A stretch of 64,000 nucleotides of DNA from an uncultured Desulfuromonas sp. (GTDB lineage Bacteria; Desulfobacterota; Desulfuromonadia; Desulfuromonadales; Desulfuromonadaceae), in NCBI RefSeq assembly GCF_963676955.1, contig NZ_OY781461.1:1064001-1128000 (forward strand). The letters are read 5' to 3'. The position numbers and the translations under genes are program-made. Below, one piece after another: positions 52,155 to 64,000 of this stretch; within the stretch, counting starts at the first letter, position 1; the number at the start of each line of letters is the position of its first letter. Under the pieces are notes generated by a model that was not told the origin of the DNA, ran no database searches, and saw only the letters and a program-made list of their open reading frames with translations.

Positions 52155-54656
52155 TTATTCTTCCTCTTGATCAGGGGCGAGTGTTTCATCAGACCCATTT
52201 TCAATCAGCTCCTGTGGCAACTCTTCTTCCTTTTCCGCGAGATTAGCCACAGCAACAATTCGTTCATCATCTTCCAGAACCATCAGGCGAACGCCCTGTG
52301 TGTTTCGACCGATGATCGACAGGGAACCGACTCGAGTTCGTAAAATTTTACCTCGGTCAGTAATAAACATCAGATCCTCTTCATCTGTGACCAATTTAAT
52401 ATCGACAACATTACCGTTTCTATCCGACGTTTTAATCGTGATAATTCCTTTACCACTACGGCTTTGCACCCGGTATTCGCTAAGACTGGTGCGTTTACCA
52501 TAGCCGTTTTCGGTGACACTGACCAGCGTTGCCGAGGTATTGTCGTTGACCACTTCCATACCTATAATATTGTCATCACCTTCGAGCTGCATGCCGCGTA
52601 CACCGCGCGCGGTGCGTCCCATCGGTCGCACATCGGATTCGGCAAAGCGGATTGATTTACCGTGATGGCTGGCCAGAATGACATCCATGTTGCCGTCGGT
52701 AATGCGGGTGGCAACAAGCGAATCACCATCATCAATCGTCATGGAAATGATGCCGCCCTGACGTGGATTGGCATAGGCCATCAATTCGGTTTTTTTGACC
52801 ACACCGTTTTTCGTCGCAGCGATAATGTATTTGTTTTCGACAAATTCCTTAACCGGAAGAATGGTCATCACCCGTTCATCCGGGGCAAGCTGCAGCAGAT
52901 TGACAATCGCTTTACCACGTGCGGCACGACCGCCCTGAGGAATTTCATGGACTTTTAACCAGTACACTTTACCCTGATCGGTAAAGACCAGAATATAAGA
53001 GTGGGTTGAGGCGATAAACAGCTTCTCAACAAAATCCTCTTCTTTGGGACGCATACCGGTCTTGCCTTTACCGCCGCGGCGCTGTGAGCGGTAGAGAGAG
53101 ACGGCATTACGCTTGATATAACCGGAATGGGAGACCGTCACCACCATGTCTTCTTCGACAATCAGATCTTCAATGGACAGATCTTTGGTTTTGGCAATGA
53201 TCTCAGTACGACGCGGATCGGCGTAGGATTCCTTTACCTCGATCAGTTCGTTGCGGATGATTTTGAGAATCTCCACTTCACTGCCGAGAATTTCCTTAAG
53301 GCGGGCAATCTGGGCCAGCACCTCGTTGTACTCGTTGATGATCTTGTCGCGCTCCAGACCGGTCAGACGGTGCAGACGCATATCGAGAATCGCCTGAGCC
53401 TGGATATCACTGAAAGAAAAGCGCTCCATCAGACGAACTTTAGCTTCCGGAGAATTCGCCGACGTCTTGATGATCTGAATCAGTTCATCAAGATTTTCCA
53501 GAGCGACCTTGAGACCTTCGAGGATATGGGCACGCGCTTCCGCTTTTTTCAGTTCAAAAACGCAGCGGCGGGTGACGATCTCCTTACGGTGATCGATAAA
53601 CTGATCAAGAACTTCCCGCAGGGTGAGAATCTTCGGCTGTCCACCAACAATCGCCAGCATGATGATTCCGAAGGAACTCTGCATCGGAGTCATCTTGTAG
53701 AGTTGATTGAGGACAACGCCGGCCACAGCTTCTCTTTTCAGATCAATGACGATCCGCATACCATCGCGGTCCGATTCATCACGAAGGTCGGAAATCCCTT
53801 CGATTTTCTTTTCCTTGATCAGGGTAGCGATTTTTTCAATCAATTTCGCTTTGTTGACCTGATAGGGAATTTCATTGATGACAATACTTTCACGGCTGGT
53901 ACGGCGATCAATTTCCACCATCGCTTTGGCGCGCATCTGAATAATGCCGCGACCTGTGCGATAAGCTTCCATGACATCATCCTGGCCAAGAATAAAACCG
54001 GCCGTTGGAAAATCAGGGCCCGGAATAATTTTAACCAGATCATCAAATGTCAGGGTCGGGTCATCAATGATGGCAACAAGACCATCCACCACCTCACCAA
54101 GGTTATGGGGCGGAATTTTCGTCGCCATACCAACGGCGATCCCTTCAGAGCCATTGACAAGCAGATTGGGAAATTTGCACGGCAGAACCAGCGGTTCACT
54201 GAGCGAGTCATCATAGTTCGGCCCGAAATCAACGGTTTCCTTCTCGATATCCGCCAATAACTCATGAGAAAGTTTGGCCATCCGGACTTCGGTATAACGC
54301 ATCGCCGCGGCTGAATCACCGTCAATGGAACCGAAATTTCCCTGACCATCAACCAGTGGGTTTCTCATCGAAAAACTTTGCGCCATCCGGACGATGGTAT
54401 CGTAAACGGCACTATCGCCATGGGGATGGTATTTACCGATAACATCACCGACAACACGAGCCGATTTTTTATAGGGCTTGTTATATTCATTGCCCAATTC
54501 GTGCATGGCAAACAAAACACGGCGGTGAACAGGTTTCAAACCGTCACGAATATCAGGCAAAGCGCGACCAATGATGACGCTCATGGCGTAATCCATATAG
54601 GATTTACGCATTTCGTTTTCTATGTTGACACTGACCTTATTTTGCTGAGAAAGCAT
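52155..54656 (-). CDS. gyrA: DNA gyrase subunit A
   Basis: 833 residues. The breakage-reunion domain has the active Tyr in [10 protein letters not shown], and the quinolone-determining region reads [15 protein letters not shown], with the susceptible-type Ser and Asp. The C-terminal beta-pinwheel has the GyrA-box QRRGGKGK near 535. An acidic tail ([25 protein letters not shown]) is present. It lies 23 bases downstream of gyrB. Confidence 0.97.
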   Translation of the reverse strand: MLSQQNKVSVNIENEMRKSYMDYAMSVIIGRALPDIRDGLKPVHRRVLFAMHELGNEYNKPYKKSARVVGDVIGKYHPHGDSAVYDTIVRMAQSFSMRNPLVDGQGNFGSIDGDSAAAMRYTEVRMAKLSHELLADIEKETVDFGPNYDDSLSEPLVLPCKFPNLLVNGSEGIAVGMATKIPPHNLGEVVDGLVAIIDDPTLTFDDLVKIIPGPDFPTAGFILGQDDVMEAYRTGRGIIQMRAKAMVEIDRRTSRESIVINEIPYQVNKAKLIEKIATLIKEKKIEGISDLRDESDRDGMRIVIDLKREAVAGVVLNQLYKMTPMQSSFGIIMLAIVGGQPKILTLREVLDQFIDHRKEIVTRRCVFELKKAEARAHILEGLKVALENLDELIQIIKTSANSPEAKVRLMERFSFSDIQAQAILDMRLHRLTGLERDKIINEYNEVLAQIARLKEILGSEVEILKIIRNELIEVKESYADPRRTEIIAKTKDLSIEDLIVEEDMVVTVSHSGYIKRNAVSLYRSQRRGGKGKTGMRPKEEDFVEKLFIASTHSYILVFTDQGKVYWLKVHEIPQGGRAARGKAIVNLLQLAPDERVMTILPVKEFVENKYIIAATKNGVVKKTELMAYANPRQGGIISMTIDDGDSLVATRITDGNMDVILASHHGKSIRFAESDVRPMGRTARGVRGMQLEGDDNIIGMEVVNDNTSATLVSVTENGYGKRTSLSEYRVQSRSGKGIITIKTSDRNGNVVDIKLVTDEEDLMFITDRGKILRTRVGSLSIIGRNTQGVRLMVLEDDERIVAVANLAEKEEELPQELIENGSDETLAPDQEEE

Positions 54657-54679
54657 AAAAAATAACCTCTGCGAACGAG

Positions 54680-57058
<2,379 letters not shown>

Positions 57059-57067
57059 TCACCTGAT

Positions 57068-58069
57068 TTAATTATGGTTGTCGATATTAATAATATTAAA
57101 CTTTTCTCTATCTATTAATACGTCTTTAATATTTGTAATAATTATCTGGTCATTTATTACATACAAATAGTTTATTATTTTTGATACTGCTGAACAATCG
57201 AGTTCACTTGTAAGATCATCAATAATAAATGTTTGCTCAGAAAAATATTTTTTTGATACTTGCAAGTGAGATAATTTCAAAATCAATAAGAATATTTTTT
57301 TTTGCCCATTAGATGAGTATGTATTTATATCCATTCCATCTATTTTTATTTTATAATCCTCAAGATGGTGACCAAACAAAGTTCTACCAATCTTAACTTC
57401 TTTACTTTCAATACCTTTATAGTATTTTTTTCTATCAATATCTATTTCTACATCATATGAACAATTATAAATACTGCATATTATATTTCTATAACATTTT
57501 ACTAATTCACTGATGTAATCTGATTTTAAAGAATATATTTGATCGTTTATTTCTTTTAAATAATCAGTCCATATATCTATTTCCTTATTATTATTATTAC
57601 GATAGTCTATATTCCTATTTTTCAATACTTTAAAATATTTTTGTACAAGAAATAAATAATTTGGATTTAAATTAAATATTAGTTGATCGAAATATTTTCT
57701 CCGTGTCGAAGGTTTATTAAAGAAAGTAAAAATTTCGTCCGATAAAAAAAATATACATTTTATAGATTTAACAAATGATAAAACATCTGTCTCAAATCCA
57801 TCCAAATAAATTTTTTTGTTTTTAGAAATAGTTAAGTTGAGATTATTTTTCCCAACTACATTTATTTCAGAAATACTCTTACCAAACTTTATTAAATCGT
57901 GGTTTTTCGTTCTTGATTTTAAAGTTCTAAAGTTACTAAACAAATAAAATGATTCTACTATACACGTTTTACCACTTCCGTTTTTTCCAATAATACAGTT
58001 TTTCTTTTTTAATGATATTTTATAATCGTTAAAACATCGAAAATTTTTTAGACTTATACTTTTAATCAT
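57068..58069 (-). CDS. recF: DNA replication and repair protein RecF
   Basis: 333 residues, slightly short for RecF (about 355-370). Walker A is GKNGSGKT near residue 30, LSDEIFTFFNKPSTRRKYFDQL is the conserved mid-protein block, and Walker B/D-loop IIDDLTSELD is near the C-terminus. The protein is loaded with Asn, Lys, Ile and Tyr, a consequence of the very AT-rich DNA. Its start overlaps the dnaN stop by one base. The core fold looks functional. Confidence 0.93.
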   Translation of the reverse strand: MIKSISLKNFRCFNDYKISLKKKNCIIGKNGSGKTCIVESFYLFSNFRTLKSRTKNHDLIKFGKSISEINVVGKNNLNLTISKNKKIYLDGFETDVLSFVKSIKCIFFLSDEIFTFFNKPSTRRKYFDQLIFNLNPNYLFLVQKYFKVLKNRNIDYRNNNNKEIDIWTDYLKEINDQIYSLKSDYISELVKCYRNIICSIYNCSYDVEIDIDRKKYYKGIESKEVKIGRTLFGHHLEDYKIKIDGMDINTYSSNGQKKIFLLILKLSHLQVSKKYFSEQTFIIDDLTSELDCSAVSKIINYLYVINDQIIITNIKDVLIDREKFNIINIDNHN

Positions 58070-59187
58070 CAGATTCGCATTGGCATAATAACCGCTAAGT
58101 AGTTATTGGAATCTTCCGGTAAAATTAAACACGGTGACATATTGTCTTTAATATAAATTTTTATATCTTTGTCAATAACATTTGATATTACATCAATTAA
58201 GTATTTTGAGTTAAATCCAATTTTTACATTATTTCCATTATAACTTGTTTTTATTGTTTCAGTTGCATCACCATATTCTGGGTTTGATGATGTAACATTT
58301 ATTTCATCTTGTAAAAATTCTATATTTATTCCTTTTGATTTTTCATTTGCTAATAGTGAAATTCGTCGTAGTGTATGTAATAGAATTTCACCATTGATTT
58401 GGCAATAAGTATCGCTTATTTCCGGAATAACCCTATTATAATCAGGAAAGTCCCCATCAATTAATCTCATTACAAGTGTTGTTTCACCAAAATTTATAAT
58501 TGCATTGTTATCAAGTATTGAAAGTTCTATTTCTTTTTCATCTTGGTCAATTATTTTTCTTAATTCTGATAGCCCCTTTTTAGGAAAGATAACACCTTTC
58601 TCATTTAATATATTTGTATCGGATTTAATTTGCATTAAAGCTAGTCTATGTCCATCTGTTGATACAAACTTAAGGTATTTATCATTTTCTATTACTTGAC
58701 TATGTAAATATATTCCATTTAGGTTAAATTTACTTTCATCATTCGAAATAGCATAAAAAGTTTTATCTATAATATTTTTGAAAGTAATACCATCAATTAT
58801 AAATTTTTCATCAGTACTTTTATCTGTTATCAGTGGAAATTCCTCAGAAGAAAGACCAACTATATTAAATTTTGCTTTACCATTTATTATTTCAACCCAG
58901 TTATTTTCTTTTACTTTTAAAGTTATTTCTGATTCGGCAAGTTCTTTAACAATTTCATAAAGTTTTTTTGCAGAAATAGTAATTTTACCTGGATTGATTA
59001 TGTCTGCTTCAATATGTGTTTTTATTCCGATTTCTAAATCAGTTGCTGTAAGGATGAGTTGGGAATTCTCTTGGTCTGCTTCGAGTAAAACATTTGAGAG
59101 AATTGGTAATGTTTTCTTTTTTTCAACGACACCTTGTACCAGGGTTAGGCCCTTAAGGAGATCATTTTTTTTAGTTGTTATTTTCAT
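58069..59187 (-). CDS. dnaN: DNA polymerase III beta sliding clamp
   Basis: 372 residues, normal length. Recognised by KKNDLLKGLTLVQGVVEKK-like N-terminus, KTLPILSNVLLEA, TDLEIGI, FVSTDGHRLAL, IDGDFPDYNRVIP and the C-terminal YLAVIMPMRI. AAAGGGTGT precedes the ATG. AT-rich like its neighbours. Confidence 0.96.
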   Translation of the reverse strand: MKITTKKNDLLKGLTLVQGVVEKKKTLPILSNVLLEADQENSQLILTATDLEIGIKTHIEADIINPGKITISAKKLYEIVKELAESEITLKVKENNWVEIINGKAKFNIVGLSSEEFPLITDKSTDEKFIIDGITFKNIIDKTFYAISNDESKFNLNGIYLHSQVIENDKYLKFVSTDGHRLALMQIKSDTNILNEKGVIFPKKGLSELRKIIDQDEKEIELSILDNNAIINFGETTLVMRLIDGDFPDYNRVIPEISDTYCQINGEILLHTLRRISLLANEKSKGINIEFLQDEINVTSSNPEYGDATETIKTSYNGNNVKIGFNSKYLIDVISNVIDKDIKIYIKDNMSPCLILPEDSNNYLAVIMPMRI

Positions 59188-59395
59188 ATCGACACCCTTT
59201 GTTTTTATTAGTTTTTAAAGGTTTTATAACCGTAGATAGTAGGAACTGTTGATATGTTGAAACTAGCTATCTTGCTGTTTTTTTGATATTTTTTTTTAGG
59301 TATTGCTGTGTATAGAGCTGTTGATGATAATTTTTTTCTGTGGAAAACTCAACGACGATTATTTATCCACAGATTTACTGTATTTTTGCACAGCT
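59188..59395. other. Candidate oriC element between dnaN and dnaA
   Basis: An AT-rich 208-base spacer with a perfect DnaA box TTATCCACA (59363-59371, plus strand), TTTTCCACA on the minus strand (59339-59347) and long T runs (59,277-59,298 and 59,331-59,337) that could unwind. Gene orientation diverges at dnaA/rpmH, which supports an origin within a kilobase or so. A bipartite origin using both sides of dnaA is possible. Confidence 0.5.
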
Positions 59396-60727
59396 TTATG
59401 ATGGTAAAAGCGTATTTTTAATCGTTTTAATTGTGGATCTGAGGTAGCTATCATTTTCAATATTTTTTTCAATTTTTTTTATGGCATGTATGACAGTTGA
59501 ATGATCTTTACCGCCAAAATGATCACCTATTTCGGGATAGGAACATGACGTAAGTTGTCTGCATAGATACATAGCTATTTGTCTTGGTATTACTAGATTT
59601 TTTACTCTCTTTGATGATTTTATTTCTGATATTTTAATATTGAAATGATTTGATACTTTCTTCTGAATGTCTTCGATTGTAAGTTCTTTATTTGATTCAA
59701 CAATTATATCTTTTAAAATATTTTTTGCCATTTCTATCGATATTGGTGTAGATGTCAAACTGGAATATGCACCTATTCTTATAAGATATCCTTCTAGTTC
59801 CCTTATATTGCTAATTACTGAGTTAGAAAGAAATAGTGCTACTTCCTGTGGTAATAAAATATTATTCAGTTCCGCTTTTGCTTCGAGAATTGCCTGTTTT
59901 GTTTCTATATCAGGTGGTTGAATATCAGCAATGAGTCCCCATTCAAATCGAGACCTTAATCGTTCTTCAAGTCCTGGAATTTCTTTTGGAAATTTATCTG
60001 ATGTGACTACAATCTGTTTATGAGATTCGTAAAGTGAATTGAATGTATGAAAAAATTCTTCCTGTGTTCGTTCTTTTCCGGCAATAAATTGGACATCATC
60101 GATCAATAAAACATCGATGGATCGAAATTTATTTCTAAATTCATCCATTTTACCATATCTTATTGAATTTATGAGTTCGTTTGTAAATTTTTCAGATGAA
60201 TAATAGCTGACTTTTATTGTTTTATTATTTTTTATTATCTCATTTCCAATTGCATTTATTAAGTGAGTTTTTCCTAAACCTACACCACCATAAATAAAAA
60301 GTGGGTTATATATCGTTGCAGGATTATTTGCGACTGCCATAGCAGCAGCAGAAGCAAACTGATTCGAAGAACCTGAGATAAACTTTGCAAAAGTGTATTC
60401 AGGGTTTATATTCAAATTTTTATTTATTGAATCACTTTTTATTTCATCTTTCTGTTCGTTCTCTTTTTTATGAACTTTTTTGATCGTTTTATCTGTTTTT
60501 ATAATAACATCATCAATATTTGATAATATTTTTTGTGATTCAGTTAGTATTAACTCTTTATAGTTTTTTTCAATCCAATCTTTAATAAATTTATTAGATA
60601 CAGAAATATTTACAGAGTTATTCTCTATTTCATCAAATTGAATTGGTTCTATCCAAGTTGAATAGTGCTGTTTATTGAGTTTTTTTTGTATTGATTTTTT
60701 TAATTCCTGCCAAAAAAATTCTGACAT
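59396..60727 (-). CDS. dnaA: Chromosomal replication initiator DnaA
   Basis: 443 residues from the ATG at 60727 with GAGGAAC upstream; a start seven codons earlier lacks that site. Domain I (EFFWQELKKSIQKKLNK) leads into a Lys/Glu-rich domain II linker. AAA+ follows with Walker A GGVGLGKTH and LLIDDVQFIAGKERTQEEFF. Domain IV carries the DNA-binding signature YPEIGDHFGGKDHSTVIHA. The gene is AT-rich and heads dnaA-dnaN-recF-gyrB-gyrA. Confidence 0.97.
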   Translation of the reverse strand: MSEFFWQELKKSIQKKLNKQHYSTWIEPIQFDEIENNSVNISVSNKFIKDWIEKNYKELILTESQKILSNIDDVIIKTDKTIKKVHKKENEQKDEIKSDSINKNLNINPEYTFAKFISGSSNQFASAAAMAVANNPATIYNPLFIYGGVGLGKTHLINAIGNEIIKNNKTIKVSYYSSEKFTNELINSIRYGKMDEFRNKFRSIDVLLIDDVQFIAGKERTQEEFFHTFNSLYESHKQIVVTSDKFPKEIPGLEERLRSRFEWGLIADIQPPDIETKQAILEAKAELNNILLPQEVALFLSNSVISNIRELEGYLIRIGAYSSLTSTPISIEMAKNILKDIIVESNKELTIEDIQKKVSNHFNIKISEIKSSKRVKNLVIPRQIAMYLCRQLTSCSYPEIGDHFGGKDHSTVIHAIKKIEKNIENDSYLRSTIKTIKNTLLPS

Positions 60728-60962
60728 TGTTCCTCGCGTTTTCAACAACTTATAAACAGTGTTGAAAAGTAAAAAAAATTAGTATTTTCAGTGTTTTACA
60801 TGTGTTTACTGTTTTTTCTTCTATGTAAAATATCCTACCCTGAAGGGTGTTGTATAGTTTTTTTTTGCGATAATTTGTTTACATAAATAAGTTGACAAGC
60901 TTTTTGGGTTACGCATATAATCGCCAGTTCTTGTTGATAATAAATTTTTGGAGGACTAACAT
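60728..60962. promoter_or_regulatory. dnaA/rpmH divergent spacer with rpmH promoter
   Basis: TTGACA (60892-60897) and TATAAT (60916-60921) with 18-base spacing form a near-perfect sigma-70 promoter for rpmH. Weaker DnaA-box-like sites are TTTTCAACA (60739), TTATAAACA (60750) and the complement of TTATCAACA (60932-60940). It may be part of the origin. Confidence 0.7.
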
Positions 60963-61112
60963 ATGAAGCGCACCTATCAACCTAGTCGTGTCAGTCGTAA
61001 ACGTACTCACGGATTTCGTAAAAGGATGTCAACCAGTAATGGCCGCAATGTGATTAAGCGTCGGCGTAACCGCGGTAGAAAAAATTTAGCTGCGACGATT
61101 TCTTCAAAATAA
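60963..61112 (+). CDS. rpmH: 50S ribosomal protein L34
   Basis: 49 residues reading [18 protein letters not shown], then [17 protein letters not shown], a textbook L34. GGAGG lies eight bases before the ATG. It is noticeably less AT-rich than the genes on either side, as expected for a highly expressed, basic protein. First gene of the rightward rpmH-rnpA-yidD-yidC unit. Confidence 0.97.
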   Translation: MKRTYQPSRVSRKRTHGFRKRMSTSNGRNVIKRRRNRGRKNLAATISSK

Positions 61113-61122
61113 AAGAATTGTT

Positions 61123-61434
61123 GTGTTTTTAAAAAACAACTCTGATTACACGCGTTGCTATCAATTTGGTAGTAAGAAACATAGTCGTTATTTCATTTTG
61201 TTTTTTTTTAAAACAGACAGCCCTGCAAGGTATGGTTTTACAGTGAGTAAAAAAATAGGCGGGGCTGTTCTACGAAATCGGATAAAGCGTTTATTAAGAG
61301 AATTCATCAGAAATAATTATTCTGATGAATTCTTTTTTGACGTGGTAATAGTAGCTAAAAGACGAGCTGCTTTGTTTCAAAAAAAGAAATATTCAGAACT
61401 TTCTGATGATTTATTACCACAAATGATGCCATGA
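61123..61434 (+). CDS. rnpA: Ribonuclease P protein component
   Basis: 103 residues from a GTG at 61123, a little short; an in-frame stop at 61087 limits any upstream start. The RNR motif is intact ([20 protein letters not shown]), preceded by YGFTVSKKI. The N-terminal segment before [10 protein letters not shown] is shorter than usual. Binds M1 RNA for tRNA 5' maturation. It overlaps yidD by four bases. Confidence 0.92.
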   Translation: MFLKNNSDYTRCYQFGSKKHSRYFILFFFKTDSPARYGFTVSKKIGGAVLRNRIKRLLREFIRNNYSDEFFFDVVIVAKRRAALFQKKKYSELSDDLLPQMMP

Positions 61435-61655
61435 ATACCAATCTTTTGGTAAAATTAGCGCTTTACTTTATCACGTTTTATCAGCGCATTATTTCCCCTC
61501 TTAAACCACCTACTTGTCGTTTTATTCCTACCTGTTCTGAATACGCTATCCAGTCAATACGAAAATATGGTTTTTTTATTGGCTCTTTTAAATCCATTTT
61601 AAGGATATTGCGATGTAATCCACTTTTTAAGGGTGGATACGATCCTGTAAAATAG
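61431..61655 (+). CDS. yidD: Membrane protein insertion efficiency factor YidD
   Basis: 74 residues. The family core [24 protein letters not shown] with three-Pro/Cys spacing and GGYDPV at the C-terminus is present. Overlaps rnpA and lies 8 bases before yidC. Confidence 0.95.
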   Translation: MNTNLLVKLALYFITFYQRIISPLKPPTCRFIPTCSEYAIQSIRKYGFFIGSFKSILRILRCNPLFKGGYDPVK

Positions 61656-61663
61656 AGGTTAAT

Positions 61664-63244
61664 ATGGAAAATAAAAATACACTTCTTGCTTTGATATTAA
61701 TGTTGATTGTTTGGACAGGATTTACTTTTTTATTTCCTCCTTCTCAAAATACTGAAACCGCTTCTAAAATTAATGTTTCTGATGTAGAAAACAACACATT
61801 AGAAAAAAAATTAGTTGAAGATGTTTCAGTTTTAGATGTTTCTGCTGTTAAAAATACAAATAATAATTCTGATGATTTTATAACCGTAGAAAATGATGTT
61901 TTTATTACTACTATATCAGTTCAATCATCTTCTATAGTCGATCTAAAGCTTAAAAAATATACACAGGATATTGATAATATTTCAAATCTTGTTTCTATGT
62001 TGAATAAAAATAATGATATAAATTCTATTATTTTTTATGGAAATAATAGCTTATCAGTAATTAATAATGCTGTTTTTAATACAGATTCTGGTGATAAAGT
62101 TATTGTTTCTCAAGATAGTTATGAAATTAATTTTTATTCTAGAACAGATAATTACGAACTTACAAAAAAATATATTTTCTATAAAAATAAATATGATTTT
62201 GATATTTCTTTCTCATTTAAAAATTTGTCTTCTGATTCTGTAACAGGAAATGTTTTTTTATCTCTGTCAAACTTCTGGTCTGAAGAAATTAAAGGAAATC
62301 GCTTAGAATTTGTTGGTCCTGTTTATTATTCTGATGATAAATTGTCTACTGTCGATGTTGAAGATATAGATAATGAGTTGTATCCCGCTGTTTCCTGGTC
62401 TGGATTTGAAAATAAATATTTTCTATCTGCTGTCATTGGCAATAATGTTTTTTCTGATCTTACGATAAAACATCGAGATAACTATGTACAAACAAATCTA
62501 CTTTCTAGCACTCTCGATGTTGCGAGTGGACAAAGTATTGATCTTGAGGCAAAAGTTTTTTATGGCCCTAAAGATGTTCAAATACTTAAAACTGTCGATG
62601 CTGATTTAGCGAAGGTTGTGGATTTTGGTTTCTTTAAAATAATTGCTAAACCTTTACATACAGTGCTTAATTTCTTTTATGGCTATATTGGTAATTATGG
62701 TTTTTCAATTATTTTACTGACAGTTATTATTAAACTTCTCTTTTGGCCTTTGACTCAAAAGAGTTATGTTTCTATGAAGGCTATGCAAAAAATTCAGCCT
62801 GAAATGAAAAAATTAAGAGATAAATATAGTAACGATCGTGAGACTCTTAATCGCAAAATGATGGAACTTTATCGTGAGCATCGCGTTAATCCTCTCGGTG
62901 GATGCCTGCCTATGTTAGTTCAGATTCCTGTTTTTTTTGCTTTATATAAAGTGTTGTTAGACACGATTGAACTTCGTCATGCACCTTTTATGTTGTGGAT
63001 AACTGACCTTTCAGTCAAAGACCCTTATTATATTACGCCTTTGATTATGGGACTTACGATGTTTATCCAGCAAAAACTCACCCCCAACACAATGGATCCA
63101 ATGCAGGCAAAAATGATGTTGGCGATGCCTGTTGTTTTTACATTTCTGTTTCTAAATTTTCCGGCCGGTCTGGTTATCTACTGGTTGGTCAACAATCTTT
63201 TGACAATTTTTCAGCAGTATTTGATTTACAAGAAACCTGCCTAG
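61664..63244 (+). CDS. yidC: Membrane protein insertase YidC
   Basis: 526 residues. An N-terminal helix (LLALILMLIVWTGFTFLF) precedes a periplasmic domain of about 290 residues. The five-helix insertase core follows from about 325 (YGFSIILLTVIIKLLFWPLTQKSY, MKKLRDKYSNDRETLNRKMMELY, GGCLPMLVQIPVFFALYKVL). The hydrophilic groove Arg is not evident in the stretch I read. The periplasmic part is Asn/Ser/Asp-rich with AT-rich codons; the core is closer to average. No jag gene follows. Confidence 0.96.
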   Translation: MENKNTLLALILMLIVWTGFTFLFPPSQNTETASKINVSDVENNTLEKKLVEDVSVLDVSAVKNTNNNSDDFITVENDVFITTISVQSSSIVDLKLKKYTQDIDNISNLVSMLNKNNDINSIIFYGNNSLSVINNAVFNTDSGDKVIVSQDSYEINFYSRTDNYELTKKYIFYKNKYDFDISFSFKNLSSDSVTGNVFLSLSNFWSEEIKGNRLEFVGPVYYSDDKLSTVDVEDIDNELYPAVSWSGFENKYFLSAVIGNNVFSDLTIKHRDNYVQTNLLSSTLDVASGQSIDLEAKVFYGPKDVQILKTVDADLAKVVDFGFFKIIAKPLHTVLNFFYGYIGNYGFSIILLTVIIKLLFWPLTQKSYVSMKAMQKIQPEMKKLRDKYSNDRETLNRKMMELYREHRVNPLGGCLPMLVQIPVFFALYKVLLDTIELRHAPFMLWITDLSVKDPYYITPLIMGLTMFIQQKLTPNTMDPMQAKMMLAMPVVFTFLFLNFPAGLVIYWLVNNLLTIFQQYLIYKKPA

Positions 63245-63267
63245 TTTTTTGATCGAATAATAAACTT

Positions 63268-63300
63268 AAAAGACCGATTTGATTTTCAAATCGGTCTTTT
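63268..63300 (+). terminator. Rho-independent terminator after yidC
   Basis: Perfect 15-bp stem (63268-63282 with 63286-63300), 3-base loop, ending in TTTT. It separates yidC from mnmE by a real transcription stop. Confidence 0.9.
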
Positions 63301-63314
63301 AGTTGGATAAAAAT

Positions 63315-64000
63315 ATGTTCTCAGATGATGACACAATTATTGCTCCTTTAAATTCGCCTGGTCATGGGGCGGTGACTATTATTCGTTTATCCGGCTCCAG
63401 ATCTTTGGAATTGGTTATACGTTGTTTTGTCAATAAGTCGGGTAAATCTTTTACCAACTTATCTTCTCACCAGTTTTATTATGGTTTTATTTCTTTTCAG
63501 AACATTTCACTTGATGAGGTTATGGTCGTCTATATGGCTTCACCTAAATCTTATACCTGTGAAGATATTGTCGAAATTCATTGTCATGCAAGTGTCGCTG
63601 TTGTAAAGAATATTATCGATCTGTTTATTTCTTTTGGAGTTAGAATCGCTGAGCCTGGAGAATTTACATATCGCGCTTTTAAGAATGGTAGGATTGATCT
63701 GTCTCATGCTGAGGCTATTGCAGACCTTATTGCTTCTAAATCATCAATGGCGAGTCAGTTAGCACTTCGTCAGATGAATGGTGCACTTTCTGATCGTGTT
63801 TATTCTTTTAAAGAAAAAATTTTATCGGTGCTGGCTCTTATAGAAGCTTATATTGATTTCCCTGAAGAAGATATTGATCCAAGTCATGCTGATTCTATCG
63901 AAAACGATACTATTTTGCTTTTAAAGGAAATTGATCAAACACTGGCTGGTTATGATGAGGGAAGAATCGTACGTGATGGTTTTTCTCTGTTGATTTTAGG
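63315..64000 (+). CDS. mnmE: tRNA modification GTPase MnmE, 3' end outside window
   Basis: The first 228 codons are visible from the ATG at 63315, and the frame is open at the right edge. The N-terminal TrmE domain is clear: DDTIIAPLNSPGHGAVTIIRLSG, YTCEDIVEIHCH, EPGEFTYRAFKNGRIDLSHAEAIADLI and IEAYIDFPEEDI. The sequence stops just where the G1 loop of the GTPase domain should begin. With MnmG it modifies wobble uridine of tRNA. It is the gene normally found near yidC. Confidence 0.95.
   Translation, partial: MFSDDDTIIAPLNSPGHGAVTIIRLSGSRSLELVIRCFVNKSGKSFTNLSSHQFYYGFISFQNISLDEVMVVYMASPKSYTCEDIVEIHCHASVAVVKNIIDLFISFGVRIAEPGEFTYRAFKNGRIDLSHAEAIADLIASKSSMASQLALRQMNGALSDRVYSFKEKILSVLALIEAYIDFPEEDIDPSHADSIENDTILLLKEIDQTLAGYDEGRIVRDGFSLLIL

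Noticed and set aside
53127-54260. 377-codon frame opposite gyrA
   Set aside because: It is the antisense shadow of a conserved gene; no ribosome binding site and no protein family resemblance.

Overview
The window looks like a chromosomal segment around the replication origin of a Gram-negative, anaerobic, Desulfuromonas/Geobacter-type bacterium (Desulfuromonadota). This is inferred from the gene mix: several NtrC-type two-component pairs, sigma-54 promoters, c-di-GMP enzymes, a Tol-Pal/CpoB lipoprotein pair, an oxalate/formate-type MFS carrier and the block dnaA-dnaN-recF-gyrB-gyrA facing rpmH-rnpA-yidD-yidC-mnmE. No rRNA, tRNA, CRISPR array, prophage or insertion sequence was seen. Both edges cut genes: a PAS-GGDEF protein on the left and mnmE on the right.

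Bases 1-16,200 are mostly minus-strand accessory metabolism. They hold a universal-stress protein and an MFS carrier, each behind a sigma-54-type promoter; a small membrane protein; a Fur-family regulator with a flavin disulfide reductase; a YjdF-type membrane protein (plus strand); a large GGDEF-EAL protein; and a complete citrate lyase operon, citC-citD-(PPC domain gene)-citE-citF-citX-citG. The PPC gene inside that operon is unexpected, and no citrate transporter or oxaloacetate decarboxylase is nearby.

Bases 16,200-31,450 hold two signalling/envelope modules. Module A (plus strand) is a CHASE4-like/PAS/GAF membrane sensor with no output domain, a histidine kinase and an NtrC-type regulator. 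It has its own -24/-12 promoter and is followed by a sigma-54 promoter driving methyltransferase, PAP2 phosphatase and LtaS/OpgB-like transferase genes. Module B is a near-consensus sigma-54 promoter ahead of a secreted DxDGDG protein and a beta-barrel. These converge on a minus-strand operon of overlapping genes: a second beta-barrel, a small exported protein, a histidine kinase and an NtrC-type regulator.

Bases 31,450-49,100 are mostly housekeeping: SurA-like isomerase, mfd, nadA, pal, cpoB, hslO, a c-di-GMP-type MshEN domain fused to a receiver with Glu in place of the phospho-Asp, a B12-binding radical SAM protein, a coiled-coil protein, glmU, glmS and a class A penicillin-binding protein. 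Four intergenic spacers carry related hairpin-rich repeats.

Bases 49,100-64,000 are the origin region. Minus-strand genes nth, an EEP-fold protein, a cyclophilin, gpsA, gyrA, gyrB, recF, dnaN and dnaA lead away from the dnaA/rpmH divide, and plus-strand rpmH, rnpA, yidD, yidC and mnmE lead the other way. DnaA boxes lie between dnaN and dnaA. A second same-orientation cluster sits about 10 kb away, next to nth. From inside gyrB onward the DNA becomes strikingly AT-rich although all genes keep their catalytic motifs.
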